A stretch of 32,621 bases of DNA from Methanobrevibacter ruminantium (lineage in GTDB: Archaea; Methanobacteriota; Methanobacteria; Methanobacteriales; Methanobacteriaceae): assembly GCF_016294135.1 (NCBI RefSeq), contig NZ_JAEDCO010000018.1, forward strand, positions 1 to 32,621, given 5' to 3'. Position 1 is the stretch's first letter; the number at the start of each line of letters is the position of its first letter. Below the pieces are notes generated by a model. That model had not been told where the DNA came from. It saw only the letters and a list, made by a program, of their open reading frames with translations, and searched no databases. Shown here one piece after another: positions 7,632 through 14,801 of the stretch. Made by a program: the position numbers and the translations under genes.

Positions 7632-8588
7632 ATGGATAAAACAGAACAAGCTATTTTTGATGAAGAATTACGGGAAAAAGAAATTAAAAGATTAACATCT
7701 CCTTTAATTTATAAAGAAAGTAGATTATCTAGAAAAGTTTATGATATTGAAGGAAATGAAATTCCTGTGAGCCAAAGATATGATGGTGAGTATATTCTAG
7801 AACCTAAACAAGGCATTTTAACTGATGATGAAATTTTGAAATATGCTTACAAATCTAAAGTTGCTGCTGAAATTAGATTAAAAAGAGGAAAAAATGATTT
7901 TAACGATAAAAAATTTCTCTATTCTAATGAAATATTTATGTATTGGTTTGGGGTAATTTTATTTGCAGGACCTCTTTTAATTGCATGGGGATTTATTTTC
8001 CATTACATATTTATAATAATTTGTATAATTCTTGTAGCTATTTTAATTTTTTACACTGCATATGTTTTTGTCTTAAAAGATTACACTTCAGAAGAATATA
8101 AAACTAAACTTCCAATTAGTAATGAAGATTTAAAACCGAAAGTTAGTATTGAAAAAGAAGAGGAAATAGAATTAACTCCAATAACAAATAGTCCAACACT
8201 TAAAAGATACGAAAGTCAAGTGAATGATCTAAAGCAATTATATGAGGTTAAAGAAAAAGTAGCTATTGACATGATTGAAAAGCGCTTTTCACCTACAGAA
8301 ATGACTTATGAAAAATTTATGTCTACTTTAAAATCATGCAGCAATCTATTTTATGAACAAGCAGAATCCACATTAAACATCATCAACTTCTCAACAGATA
8401 TTTCTCCAAAAGTGGAATATGAAATAAAAAATAGAATAGATGTCTTAAAATTGATTATTGAAAAAGTAGATGAATTAACTAATGAATTAGTACTCAATAT
8501 GAGTTCTTTAGATAGTGATTCTGATGAAATAAGATATCTGGTTGAAGATATGGAAAAACTTATAAAATCAGTTAAAGGCTATAAGTAA
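7632..8588 (+). CDS. Unknown two-span membrane protein with helical C-terminal domain
   Basis: I do not recognise this 318-residue protein. Residues 1-100 are charged and cytoplasmic-looking. Two adjacent hydrophobic spans follow (about 103-123 and 125-147), then an acidic linker (170-190), then a long helical region (190-318) with heptad-like Leu/Ile spacing and regular Glu/Lys, probably coiled coil. The C-terminal half faintly resembles helical bundles of XpaC/TelA-like proteins, but I would not assign it. The start is ATG 7632, with AAGGGGTTAAT directly upstream. Lysine and asparagine codons are strongly AT-biased, more so than in the neighbouring pycA, consistent with a fast-evolving accessory gene. 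It converges with the secreted protein at 8668. Confidence 0.75.
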   Translation: MDKTEQAIFDEELREKEIKRLTSPLIYKESRLSRKVYDIEGNEIPVSQRYDGEYILEPKQGILTDDEILKYAYKSKVAAEIRLKRGKNDFNDKKFLYSNEIFMYWFGVILFAGPLLIAWGFIFHYIFIIICIILVAILIFYTAYVFVLKDYTSEEYKTKLPISNEDLKPKVSIEKEEEIELTPITNSPTLKRYESQVNDLKQLYEVKEKVAIDMIEKRFSPTEMTYEKFMSTLKSCSNLFYEQAESTLNIINFSTDISPKVEYEIKNRIDVLKLIIEKVDELTNELVLNMSSLDSDSDEIRYLVEDMEKLIKSVKGYK

Positions 8589-8611
8589 ATGAATAGTTAA
8601 ATAAGAAGAGA

Positions 8612-8633
8612 ATAGTCATAAATTTATGACTAT
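8612..8633. terminator. 22-nt perfect palindrome between convergent genes
   Basis: The palindrome centres at 8622/8623, with arms ATAGTCATAAA and TTTATGACTAT. It lies between the stops of two convergent genes and probably forms a bidirectional terminator hairpin. Confidence 0.55.
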
Positions 8634-8667
8634 ATAAATATTTTCAAAAATTTTTTAGTGTATATAT

Positions 8668-9300
8668 TTAGTAATTATTGCTATAATATCCGAATAAATA
8701 CCAATACATATTGTCATTTTGTGCTTGTCGTTCAAGATTTTTCTGATTTTCAAATTGCTGAAGATCATTTGAAACCCATTCAATGTCATCCAAATACTTC
8801 ATATATTTCATTTGCAACTTATAAAATTCTGCATAAAATTCCTGAGAAGTTAAATTTTGTTTTGGGCTTGTCCTAATAATTTCTTTTACATTTTCATTTA
8901 GTTCATCTCCCTCTTGGGAAATGTAATATGTGGAATTTCCACACATAAAATAAATATCTAATGAATATTTGCCTTCAAAACAACTTAAAAACATAAGTAC
9001 GTCATGACTTTCAATCTTATCCATTTTGACATCCTCTAAATATTTTGATGTGTAATCTTCTCCAAACCTATATAATAAATGATAGTCTGTTTTATAAGAG
9101 CGGATAGATAATTTTGAATTTTCTTCATAATAACTATCATTATCTAACTCGCCCCCTTCATATTCGGGAGGTATTTTAAAATCTTCACCTTCAATAGATA
9201 CTATTTTCCATTTTGAACTATCAACTGCACTAACGTTAGTCAATCCAACGAATAAAATTAGGATAATAAAAATTGCAAATAATAAATAAATTTTTTTCAT
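8668..9300 (-). CDS. Unknown secreted or membrane-tethered protein
   Basis: This 210-residue protein has a clear N-terminal signal sequence: Lys-Lys at residues 2-3, a hydrophobic core (4-22) and a likely Ala-type cleavage after VSA near residue 25. The mature part is acidic and Tyr-rich and has no recognised domain. A single Cys pair (about residues 106 and 122) could form a disulfide. The C-terminus is Asn/Gln/Tyr-rich. The function is unknown. No ribosome site precedes the ATG at 9300. Instead a TATA-like ATAATATA on the minus strand is centred about 24 nt upstream, so the mRNA is probably leaderless. The extracytoplasmic location is inferred from the signal sequence. Confidence 0.72.
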   Translation of the reverse strand: MKKIYLLFAIFIILILFVGLTNVSAVDSSKWKIVSIEGEDFKIPPEYEGGELDNDSYYEENSKLSIRSYKTDYHLLYRFGEDYTSKYLEDVKMDKIESHDVLMFLSCFEGKYSLDIYFMCGNSTYYISQEGDELNENVKEIIRTSPKQNLTSQEFYAEFYKLQMKYMKYLDDIEWVSNDLQQFENQKNLERQAQNDNMYWYLFGYYSNNY

Positions 9301-9310
9301 AAAATTAGTT

Positions 9311-9363
9311 TATATCTGATATATTATAATTCTTTTCAAATTATAATTTTCATTTCAGATATA
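9311..9363. promoter_or_regulatory. Nested inverted repeat in a divergent promoter region
   Basis: The outer arms TATATCTGA (9311-9319) and TCAGATATA (9355-9363) enclose the inner arms ATTATAATT (9323-9331) and AATTATAAT (9339-9347). The symmetrical element covers the probable TATA box of the leaderless minus-strand gene. It could be an operator or simply AT-rich promoter DNA. Confidence 0.4.
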
Positions 9364-9446
9364 AAAATGACAATTTTTGGTAATCTATAAAATATAATAA
9401 AATTATAATATATAATATATATTTTTTTTTATTATCAGTGATTTTT

Positions 9447-10154
9447 ATGAAAATTTCAAAAAAGAAACATCTTGAAATGATTTTGGAAAATGTTCCGAAT
9501 CATCCAAATCCAAAAGTTGGACTTGAACAGTATTCCACTCCTGCAACAATTGCTGCAGATTTAGTGTGGAATGCATATGGTTTAGGTGACATAGACAACA
9601 TGAGTGTTTTGGATCTTGGATGTGGAACTGGAATCTTTGCAAGTGCATCTTTACTTATGGGTGCAAGCTATTCATTAGGTGTTGACATTGACGATGAATC
9701 AATAGCTTTAGCAAAAATCACTCAAAATAACATATCTGAACAATATGATGTAGATGTCAGTAATACAAATTTCATAGTTGGAGACATTAATTCATTTAAT
9801 TCAATAAGTGATTTATTAAATGAAAGCAATCTTAGCAAAATTGATAATGGTGAAAGTTTATTAAATAGATTTGACACTTTGATTCAAAACCCACCTTTTG
9901 GATCTCAAGAGAAGGGAAAAAGGCATGCTGATAGAAAATTTATGGAATTTGCAGTTGGCAGTGCTGATGTCATTTACTCATTTCATATGAAGAATACTGA
10001 AGAGTTTGTAATTGATTACTATAGGGATCTTGGTGCAGAAGTCACTCACAAATTGGTATATAAGTTTCCAATTCCAAAAATCTATGATTTTCATAATGAA
10101 GAGTCTCGGGATGTAAAAGTTATTGTTTTAAGGGTTGAGAATTTTGAGTCTTAA
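9447..10154 (+). CDS. METTL5-like rRNA adenine methyltransferase
   Basis: This 235-residue Rossmann methyltransferase has PKVGLEQYST (22-31), the SAM motif DLGCGTG (56-62), the acidic strand end GVDID (78-82) and the amino-methylase motif NPPF (148-151), followed by FGSQ and a KFMEFA segment. The LEQY start, NPPFG and the late YSFHMK (177-182) match archaeal relatives of eukaryotic METTL5, which makes m6A in small-subunit rRNA. That target is inferred for this protein. The start is ATG 9447, with GTGAT as ribosome site. A GTG at 9438 in frame is part of that site. It lies upstream of another RNA methyltransferase and the ribosomal cluster. Confidence 0.86.
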   Translation: MKISKKKHLEMILENVPNHPNPKVGLEQYSTPATIAADLVWNAYGLGDIDNMSVLDLGCGTGIFASASLLMGASYSLGVDIDDESIALAKITQNNISEQYDVDVSNTNFIVGDINSFNSISDLLNESNLSKIDNGESLLNRFDTLIQNPPFGSQEKGKRHADRKFMEFAVGSADVIYSFHMKNTEEFVIDYYRDLGAEVTHKLVYKFPIPKIYDFHNEESRDVKVIVLRVENFES

Positions 10155-10526
10155 TATTTTTATCTGGAAAATACTTTTTTTAGCAAAACCTTTATATACT
10201 ATAAATAACTTAAATATTACTAATCTATATGTCTACATTATGTAATTTATAAGAAATTTTTAAATTTTTTATTTAATTTTCATGATTTATTGGTATTAAA
10301 CATCTGTCTAATGTTAAATATCAGTGTAAAGAATCATTTTCATAGGTTTTTTATGGTTTAGCTTGGGCTATGTTTTGTAGCTATTTAAATCGTGTCAATC
10401 ATGAATATTTATTTTTTCTTATTTTACGGATTTTAGATTTAATCGGTATTTTAGCTCTTTTTGACTAAATGCTTTATTAAATGTTCAATCATGTTGCATA
10501 TGGATTAAAAATTAAAATTTGATAAT
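10155..10526 (+). other. 372-nt spacer with promoter for the SPOUT gene
   Basis: No ORF, tRNA or strong terminator is seen. GCAAAACC followed by TTTATATA (10183-10198) is a good BRE/TATA promoter, with initiation expected near 10220. That leaves a leader of about 300 nt before 10527. The leader is less AT-biased than usual around 10330-10400 (TTAGCTTGGGCTATG), where TAGCT/AGCTA arms may pair. I cannot identify an RNA element. Confidence 0.45.
10191..10198 (+). promoter_or_regulatory. TATA box, SPOUT methyltransferase transcript
   Basis: TTTATATA is preceded by the BRE-like GCAAAACC. It is one of the cleanest promoter matches in the window. Confidence 0.55.
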
Positions 10527-11342
10527 ATGCAAAACAATAAAGTATCAGTCTTTATACCGAATTCATTCTTAGCAGAAACTAAAGACTTAAAATTAAAAAC
10601 ATCAAAAGTGGGCTTAATTGGTAGAGCTTTAGCTTTGTTTGAAGTTGATGAAGTCGTTGTTTATAAAGATCTTTCAATTCCGGACAGTGAACAGACAGAG
10701 GATGGAGATTTCATAGCTGAAATTCTAAAGTATATGGATACTCCACAATACCTTAGGAAAAAGGCAATCCCTATTAAGCCTGAATTAAGGCATGTTGGTA
10801 TTTTGCCTCCTTTAAGAGTGCCTCATCATCCTGTTGGTCAAGCTGAATTAGGCGATTACAGACAAGGATACACTGTAAAGAGGAACAAGAAAGGTACCTT
10901 TGTAGATATAGGTATGGATAAGTTGGCGTTTTGCAAAGAGCAACTTACTGTGAATAAAATATTTTCATTTAAAATCACTAAGTTTGCTAAAGAGGTAATA
11001 GTCACACCTGATGAACCAGATGACATTTACTGGGGATTTAAGACATTATCTACTAATAAAGGTCTTAAAAATAGCTTAAAATTAGTTAATCCCGACTTTG
11101 TGGTGGAAACTACAAAGTATGCAGATACAATCGATACTATTTTTGACGAATTGAAATCTAAAGTAGAAAGTTCAAATCATATAGCTATCGTGTTCGGAGG
11201 ACCATATTCTTCTATTTCAGAAAATGTGGAAAGTTCCAAGTGGGAAACTATAAAGTTAAATACAATTCCAAATCAAGGAACCGAGACCGTAAGAACAGAA
11301 GAAGCTGTAATTTCAACTTTAGCTATTTTCAATATACTTTAA
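10527..11342 (+). CDS. SPOUT-family RNA (uridine N3-type) methyltransferase, MTH1 family
   Basis: This 271-residue protein belongs to the archaeal/eukaryotic SPOUT group typified by M. thermautotrophicus MTH1 and human C9orf114/SPOUT1. They are annotated as putative RNA uridine N3 methyltransferases with a trefoil knot. Conserved elements are the N-terminal SVFIPNSFL (7-15), KVGLIGRALALF (27-38), LPPLRVPHHP (93-102), an inserted OB-like domain (about 105-165), and the knot segment IAIVFGGPYSS (about 218-228) with NQGTETVRTEEA near the end. The start at 10527 matches the family N-terminus, but only a weak TTTGAT precedes it. Its place just upstream of L3 is conserved in Methanobacteriales as I recall. 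Confidence 0.9.
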   Translation: MQNNKVSVFIPNSFLAETKDLKLKTSKVGLIGRALALFEVDEVVVYKDLSIPDSEQTEDGDFIAEILKYMDTPQYLRKKAIPIKPELRHVGILPPLRVPHHPVGQAELGDYRQGYTVKRNKKGTFVDIGMDKLAFCKEQLTVNKIFSFKITKFAKEVIVTPDEPDDIYWGFKTLSTNKGLKNSLKLVNPDFVVETTKYADTIDTIFDELKSKVESSNHIAIVFGGPYSSISENVESSKWETIKLNTIPNQGTETVRTEEAVISTLAIFNIL

Positions 11343-11362
11343 GTTAATAGTTCATTATTAAC
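11343..11362 (+). terminator. Hairpin directly after the SPOUT stop codon
   Basis: GTTAATA (11343-11349) and TATTAAC (11356-11362) form a 7-bp stem with a 6-nt loop abutting the TAA. There is no T run, so this is a weak terminator at best. Confidence 0.35.
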
Positions 11363-11370
11363 TTCCGCAT

Positions 11371-11403
11371 TTACGTAGCGTTAATACGTAATATTATAAA
11401 TAC
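11371..11403 (+). promoter_or_regulatory. L3 operon promoter with adjoining inverted repeat
   Basis: TTACGTA (11371-11377) and TACGTAA (11385-11391) form a 7-bp inverted repeat with a 7-nt spacer, overlapping the upstream edge of a TATA-like TATTATAAATA (11392-11402). Initiation would fall near 11420. The repeat occupies the BRE position and is a plausible regulator or TFB-modulating site for the ribosomal cluster. Confidence 0.45.
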
Positions 11404-11573
11404 ATTAAAAAAACATATAGATCGAAGCTTTAGCTATTGTCAGCTTTAGCTTTCAAGGATTTGCTTTATAATTAGACACTATAAAGTTTGCTCCATAAAG
11501 GAGATATTCCATAAAGACATGGAATAAGTTATGAAGTCAGATGAGCTTTATAATAAATCTTTGAGAAGTACAT

Positions 11574-11595
11574 AAACAAGTTTGAGCTTGTTTTT
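11574..11595 (+). terminator. Attenuator-like hairpin in the L3 leader
   Basis: AAACAAG (11574-11580), loop TTTGAG, CTTGTTT (11587-11593) and two further T residues. It has the form of a weak intrinsic terminator placed about 170 nt after the predicted transcription start and 360 nt before L3. Confidence 0.4.
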
Positions 11596-11685
11596 CACGT
11601 TTATCTAGCTTTATTTAGCTTATATGCTGTTTAATTTTTGCCTCTACAGTCTTAATCTAGATATTTTTATTTAAAGGTAGACTGT

Positions 11686-11709
11686 ATGCCCTATCTAGAT
11701 ATGATTTAG
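11686..11709 (+). CDS. Possible upstream ORF 1 of the L3 leader (7 codons)
   Basis: ATG at 11686 is preceded by AAAGGT at the right distance and runs MPYLDMI to TAG at 11707-11709. It is too short to judge by coding bias. Its stop codon overlaps the ribosome site of the next short ORF, which suggests coupled translation if either is used. Confidence 0.22.
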   Translation: MPYLDMI

Positions 11710-11717
11710 GAGACTGT

Positions 11718-11732
11718 ATGCTAAATTATTAA
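11718..11732 (+). CDS. Possible upstream ORF 2 of the L3 leader (4 codons)
   Basis: ATG at 11718 follows AGGAG (11708-11712) and encodes MLNY before TAA. The initiation region AGACTGTATGC is an exact repeat of that of ORF 1. It may be an RNA structural repeat rather than coding. Confidence 0.2.
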   Translation: MLNY

Positions 11733-11952
11733 CATAAACTGAATAATCAAGTTTAAACAGTGTAGAATTTTAGCGATTTGACTAAAAGAGCAAATATTGC
11801 TATTTATTCTGAGATTCGTTAATTAATAATTGTTTTAAGATTAGACAACTTGAAATAGAAAGAGATTAATGAATCAAATTTTGTAAAAAAATCTATTTTA
11901 ATAGATTAGACTGATTAATTATAGGAAAAAATTATAGAAACGGAGGAAAAGA

Positions 11953-12963
11953 ATGGTAAGACATCACCAACCAAGAAAAGGTTCTGTGGCATTTAGTCCT
12001 CGTAAAAGAGTAGCTAAAGAAACTCCAAGAATCAAAGCTTGGCCAAGTAATGAAGAACCAAAACTTTTAGGTCTTGCAGGTTACAAAGCAGGTATGACTC
12101 ATGCTATGGTTGTAGACAATGATAAAAACTCTCCATCCCACGGTATGACTGTTTTCACTCCTGTAACTGTTTTGGAAGTACCACCCCTTGTAATCATGGG
12201 GATAAGATCATACGAAAAAACTGCTCATGGACTTAAAGCTATCACCGAAGTTATTGCAGATAATTTGGATGAAGAGCTCTCTAGGAAAATTACCCTTCCT
12301 AAAGACTATGATAAATCTGAGGCTATTGCAAAAATACAAGACGCTTTAGACAAAACTGAAGATGTTAGAGTTTTAGTGCACACTAACCCTAAGATGGCTA
12401 GCGTACCTAAGAAAAAACCTGAAATCTTTGAATGTGCATTAGGTGGAAGTTCCGCTGAAGAAAAATTAAACTATGCACTTAACTTATTAGGTGAAGAAGT
12501 CAGAGCAAGCGATATCTTTAATGAAGGACAATATGTAGACGCTATTGCAACCACCAAAGGAAAAGGAGTCCAAGGGGTTGTAAAAAGATGGAATATTAGA
12601 ATTCAATACGGTAAAGCTATGAGAAGTGGAAAAGGAAGACACGTAGGTTCCATTGGTCCTTGGTCTCCTGAAAGAACTATGTGGACTGTTGCACAAGCAG
12701 GTCAAATGGGATACCACAAAAGAACTGAATTTAATAAGAAAGTCTTAAAAATCGGAGATGTATCCGAAGTGGATGCAGTTAACCCTGATGGTGGATTTAT
12801 TAGATACGGTTTAGTCAAAAACGACTATGTATTAGTTAAAGGTTCAGTCCCTGGCCCTACTAAAAGATTAGTAATTCTTAGACAAGCTATCAGACCTAAG
12901 AAAGCTGATGAAGCAGCTCCTCAAATTGAATTTATTAGTACTGCTTCCAAGCAAGGTGTATAG
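11953..12963 (+). CDS. rpl3: 50S ribosomal protein L3 (uL3)
   Basis: This 336-residue archaeal/eukaryotic-length L3 binds 23S rRNA near the peptidyl transferase centre. It shows the N-terminal HHQPRKGSVAFSPRKR (4-19), GYKAGMTHAM (43-52) and the conserved loop region GMTVF to PLVIMGI. A C-terminal segment GKGRHVGSIGPWSP (about 227-240) is the typical GRHxGSxGPWxP signature. It is the first gene of the ribosomal cluster. ACGGAGGAAAAG upstream is a strong ribosome site, and L4 starts 12 nt after its stop. Confidence 0.97.
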   Translation: MVRHHQPRKGSVAFSPRKRVAKETPRIKAWPSNEEPKLLGLAGYKAGMTHAMVVDNDKNSPSHGMTVFTPVTVLEVPPLVIMGIRSYEKTAHGLKAITEVIADNLDEELSRKITLPKDYDKSEAIAKIQDALDKTEDVRVLVHTNPKMASVPKKKPEIFECALGGSSAEEKLNYALNLLGEEVRASDIFNEGQYVDAIATTKGKGVQGVVKRWNIRIQYGKAMRSGKGRHVGSIGPWSPERTMWTVAQAGQMGYHKRTEFNKKVLKIGDVSEVDAVNPDGGFIRYGLVKNDYVLVKGSVPGPTKRLVILRQAIRPKKADEAAPQIEFISTASKQGV

Positions 12964-12975
12964 AGGGGTTAGAAA

Positions 12976-13740
12976 ATGAAAGTTAATGTTTATTCAATTC
13001 AAGGGGAAGTAAAAGAAGAAATCGAACTTCCTGCTATTTTTAGTGAAGAATACAGGCCTGACCTTATTAAAAGAGCAGTTCTTTCTGCTCAATCTGCTAG
13101 AATTCAACCTTGGGGTAATGACCCTATGGCAGGTAAAAGAACTTCTGCAGAATCCTGGGGATCCGGTAGAGGTGCAGCTATGGTACCTAGAATCAAAAGC
13201 GGTGCTAGAGCAGCATTCGTTCCACAAGCTAAAGGTGGAAGAAAAGCTCACCCAGTAAGAGCTGAAAAGAATCATCACGAAAAAGTAAACAATAAGGAAA
13301 GAAGATTCGCAATCAGATCTGCTGTTGCAGCTACCACTAATGAGGAATTAGTTGCTGGCAGAGGTCACAAGATTGAAAATCTCGAACAAGTTCCTATTAT
13401 TGTTGAAGATGATTTGGAAACTGTTAAGACTGCTAGTGAAACTCGTGAAATCTTCAAAGCATTAGGAGTTTACGATGATATCATTAAAGCTAAAAACAGC
13501 AAACATATAAGAGCAGGTAGAGGAAAAACAAGAGGACGTAAATACAAATCCAGCAAAGGACCTCTAGTGGTTGTAGCTGAAGACAAAGGCATTGGCTTAG
13601 GTGCAAGAAACCACGCTGGTGTGGAAGTCGTTACAGCAGAAAACTTAAATGCTGAATTATTAGCACCTGGTACTCATGCTGGTAGGTTAACTGTTTATAC
13701 TAAGTCCGCTGTTGAAAAATTAGGAGGATTATTCCAATAG
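12976..13740 (+). CDS. rpl4: 50S ribosomal protein L4 (uL4, L1e type)
   Basis: This 254-residue archaeal L4 is a 23S rRNA binder lining the exit tunnel. The basic loop with PWGNDPMAGKRTSAESWGSG (about 45-64) is typical of the archaeal family. The later KHIRAGRGKTRGRKYKSSKGP (about 175-195) is another family signature, and KLGGLF closes the protein. The start is ATG 12976 with GAGGGGTTAG upstream. The cluster lacks a bacterial-style S10 gene before L3, as usual in archaea. Confidence 0.96.
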   Translation: MKVNVYSIQGEVKEEIELPAIFSEEYRPDLIKRAVLSAQSARIQPWGNDPMAGKRTSAESWGSGRGAAMVPRIKSGARAAFVPQAKGGRKAHPVRAEKNHHEKVNNKERRFAIRSAVAATTNEELVAGRGHKIENLEQVPIIVEDDLETVKTASETREIFKALGVYDDIIKAKNSKHIRAGRGKTRGRKYKSSKGPLVVVAEDKGIGLGARNHAGVEVVTAENLNAELLAPGTHAGRLTVYTKSAVEKLGGLFQ

Positions 13741-13785
13741 ATTCCTTAGGAATTTATTAGGTATAGTTTAAGAAGGTGGATATTT

Positions 13786-14046
13786 ATGGATCCTTATAAA
13801 ATTATTGTTAAACCTCATGTAACTGAGAAAACTATGAATTTAATTGATCAAAACAACGAACTTGCTTTTGTTGTTAGAAGAACATCTACAAAAGCTCAAA
13901 TCAAAAAGGCTTTTGAACAGCTATACGACCAGGAAGTAGCAAGAGTAAACACTCACATCACTCCAAAAGGTGTAAAATTAGCTTATGTCAAACTCACTGA
14001 AGAAGGCGAAGCTGAAGATGTAGCTGTTAAAATGGGAGTATTCTAA
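13786..14046 (+). CDS. rpl23: 50S ribosomal protein L23 (uL23)
   Basis: This 86-residue L23 forms part of the tunnel-exit platform where SRP and SecY dock. It has the conserved KPHVTEKTMNLI (9-20) and FVVRRTSTKAQIKKAFEQLY (28-47). The start is ATG 13786 after AAGGTGGATATTT. The 45-nt gap from L4 holds a small ATTCC/GGAAT hairpin right after the L4 stop. Confidence 0.96.
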   Translation: MDPYKIIVKPHVTEKTMNLIDQNNELAFVVRRTSTKAQIKKAFEQLYDQEVARVNTHITPKGVKLAYVKLTEEGEAEDVAVKMGVF

Positions 14047-14058
14047 GGAGGATTGATT

Positions 14059-14784
14059 ATGGGAAAACGATTAATACACCAACGTAGAGGAAGAGGAACT
14101 CCTGCTCACCGTGTTGCTTCTCACAGATTCAAAGATAAAATCCAATACAGAGCATACGATGATTTAGAAAAAGAAGGTAGTTTAAAAGGTAAAGTTGTAG
14201 AAATCATTCACGACCCTGCAAGAACTGCTCCTATTGCTTTAGTTAAATTCGAAAATGGTGAAAAAAGACATATTTTAGCTCCTGAAACCATTCAAGTTGA
14301 GGATGATATCGAATGCGGTATTTCAGCACCAATCAGTTTCGGTAACACTTTACCATTAGCTGAAATCCCTGAAGGTACTCCAATTTACAATATTGAAAAC
14401 ACTCCAGGAGACGGAGGTCGTTTCGTAAGATCTTCTGGAACTTATGCTTCTTTAATTACCCATGATGCAACTCAAGCTGTTGTAGAATTACCATCTGGTG
14501 AATTAAAATCTTTCCATCCTCAATGCCGTGCAAGTATCGGTGTTGTAGCGGGTGGAGGAAGAAAAGAAAAACCTTTCTTGAAAGCAGGTGTCAGATGGCA
14601 TGCTTATAAAGCTAAAGGTAAGAAGTTTATGACTGTTAGAGGAGTAGCAATGAACGCTGTTGACCACCCTCACGGAGGAGGTAACAGACAACACCCAGGT
14701 CGTCCTACTACTATTTCAAGACACGCACCACCTGGAAGAAAAGTTGGTTCAATTGCAGCTAAACGTACTGGAAAAAGAAGATAA
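14059..14784 (+). CDS. rpl2: 50S ribosomal protein L2 (uL2)
   Basis: This 241-residue L2 contacts the peptidyl transferase centre and inter-subunit bridges. It shows MGKRLIHQRRGRGTPAHR at the start and the C-terminal signature MNAVDHPHGGGNRQHPGRP with its essential histidine region. The start is ATG 14059, because AAGGAGGATTGATT sits just upstream. The in-frame TTG at 14053 lies inside the ribosome-site spacer. The L23 stop is 13 nt earlier. Confidence 0.96.
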   Translation: MGKRLIHQRRGRGTPAHRVASHRFKDKIQYRAYDDLEKEGSLKGKVVEIIHDPARTAPIALVKFENGEKRHILAPETIQVEDDIECGISAPISFGNTLPLAEIPEGTPIYNIENTPGDGGRFVRSSGTYASLITHDATQAVVELPSGELKSFHPQCRASIGVVAGGGRKEKPFLKAGVRWHAYKAKGKKFMTVRGVAMNAVDHPHGGGNRQHPGRPTTISRHAPPGRKVGSIAAKRTGKRR

Positions 14785-14801
14785 TTTAAGGAGATGTGTC
14801 A

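Larger units (their letters stand above)
11404..11952 (+). other. Structured leader region upstream of L3
   Basis: From the predicted start near 11420 the region carries these stems:
- AAGCT-TT-AGCT paired with AGCT-TT-AGCTT (11425-11452)
- CTTTATA/TATAAAG (11464-11486)
- CTCC/GGAG (11491-11503)
- TATTCCAT/ATGGAATA (11505-11526)
- AAACAAG/CTTGTTT (11574-11593), running into TTTTT like an intrinsic terminator
- TACAGTCT (11645-11652), able to pair with either of two AGACTGTA copies (11679-11686, 11711-11718)
- AATCTATT/AATAGATT (11890-11907)
Either a separate small RNA is made, or this is a long regulatory 5' leader of the L3 operon. No known RNA family is recognised. Confidence 0.45.

Noticed and set aside
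10155..10526. tRNA or small structured RNA gene
   Set aside because: No T-arm GTTCRA motif or acceptor pairing is present, and the only pairings are short.
14794..14798. ATG/GTG start for S19
   Set aside because: The ATG is out of frame and the GTG is 2 nt from the AAGGAG site. The TTG at 14802 gives correct spacing and the family N-terminus.
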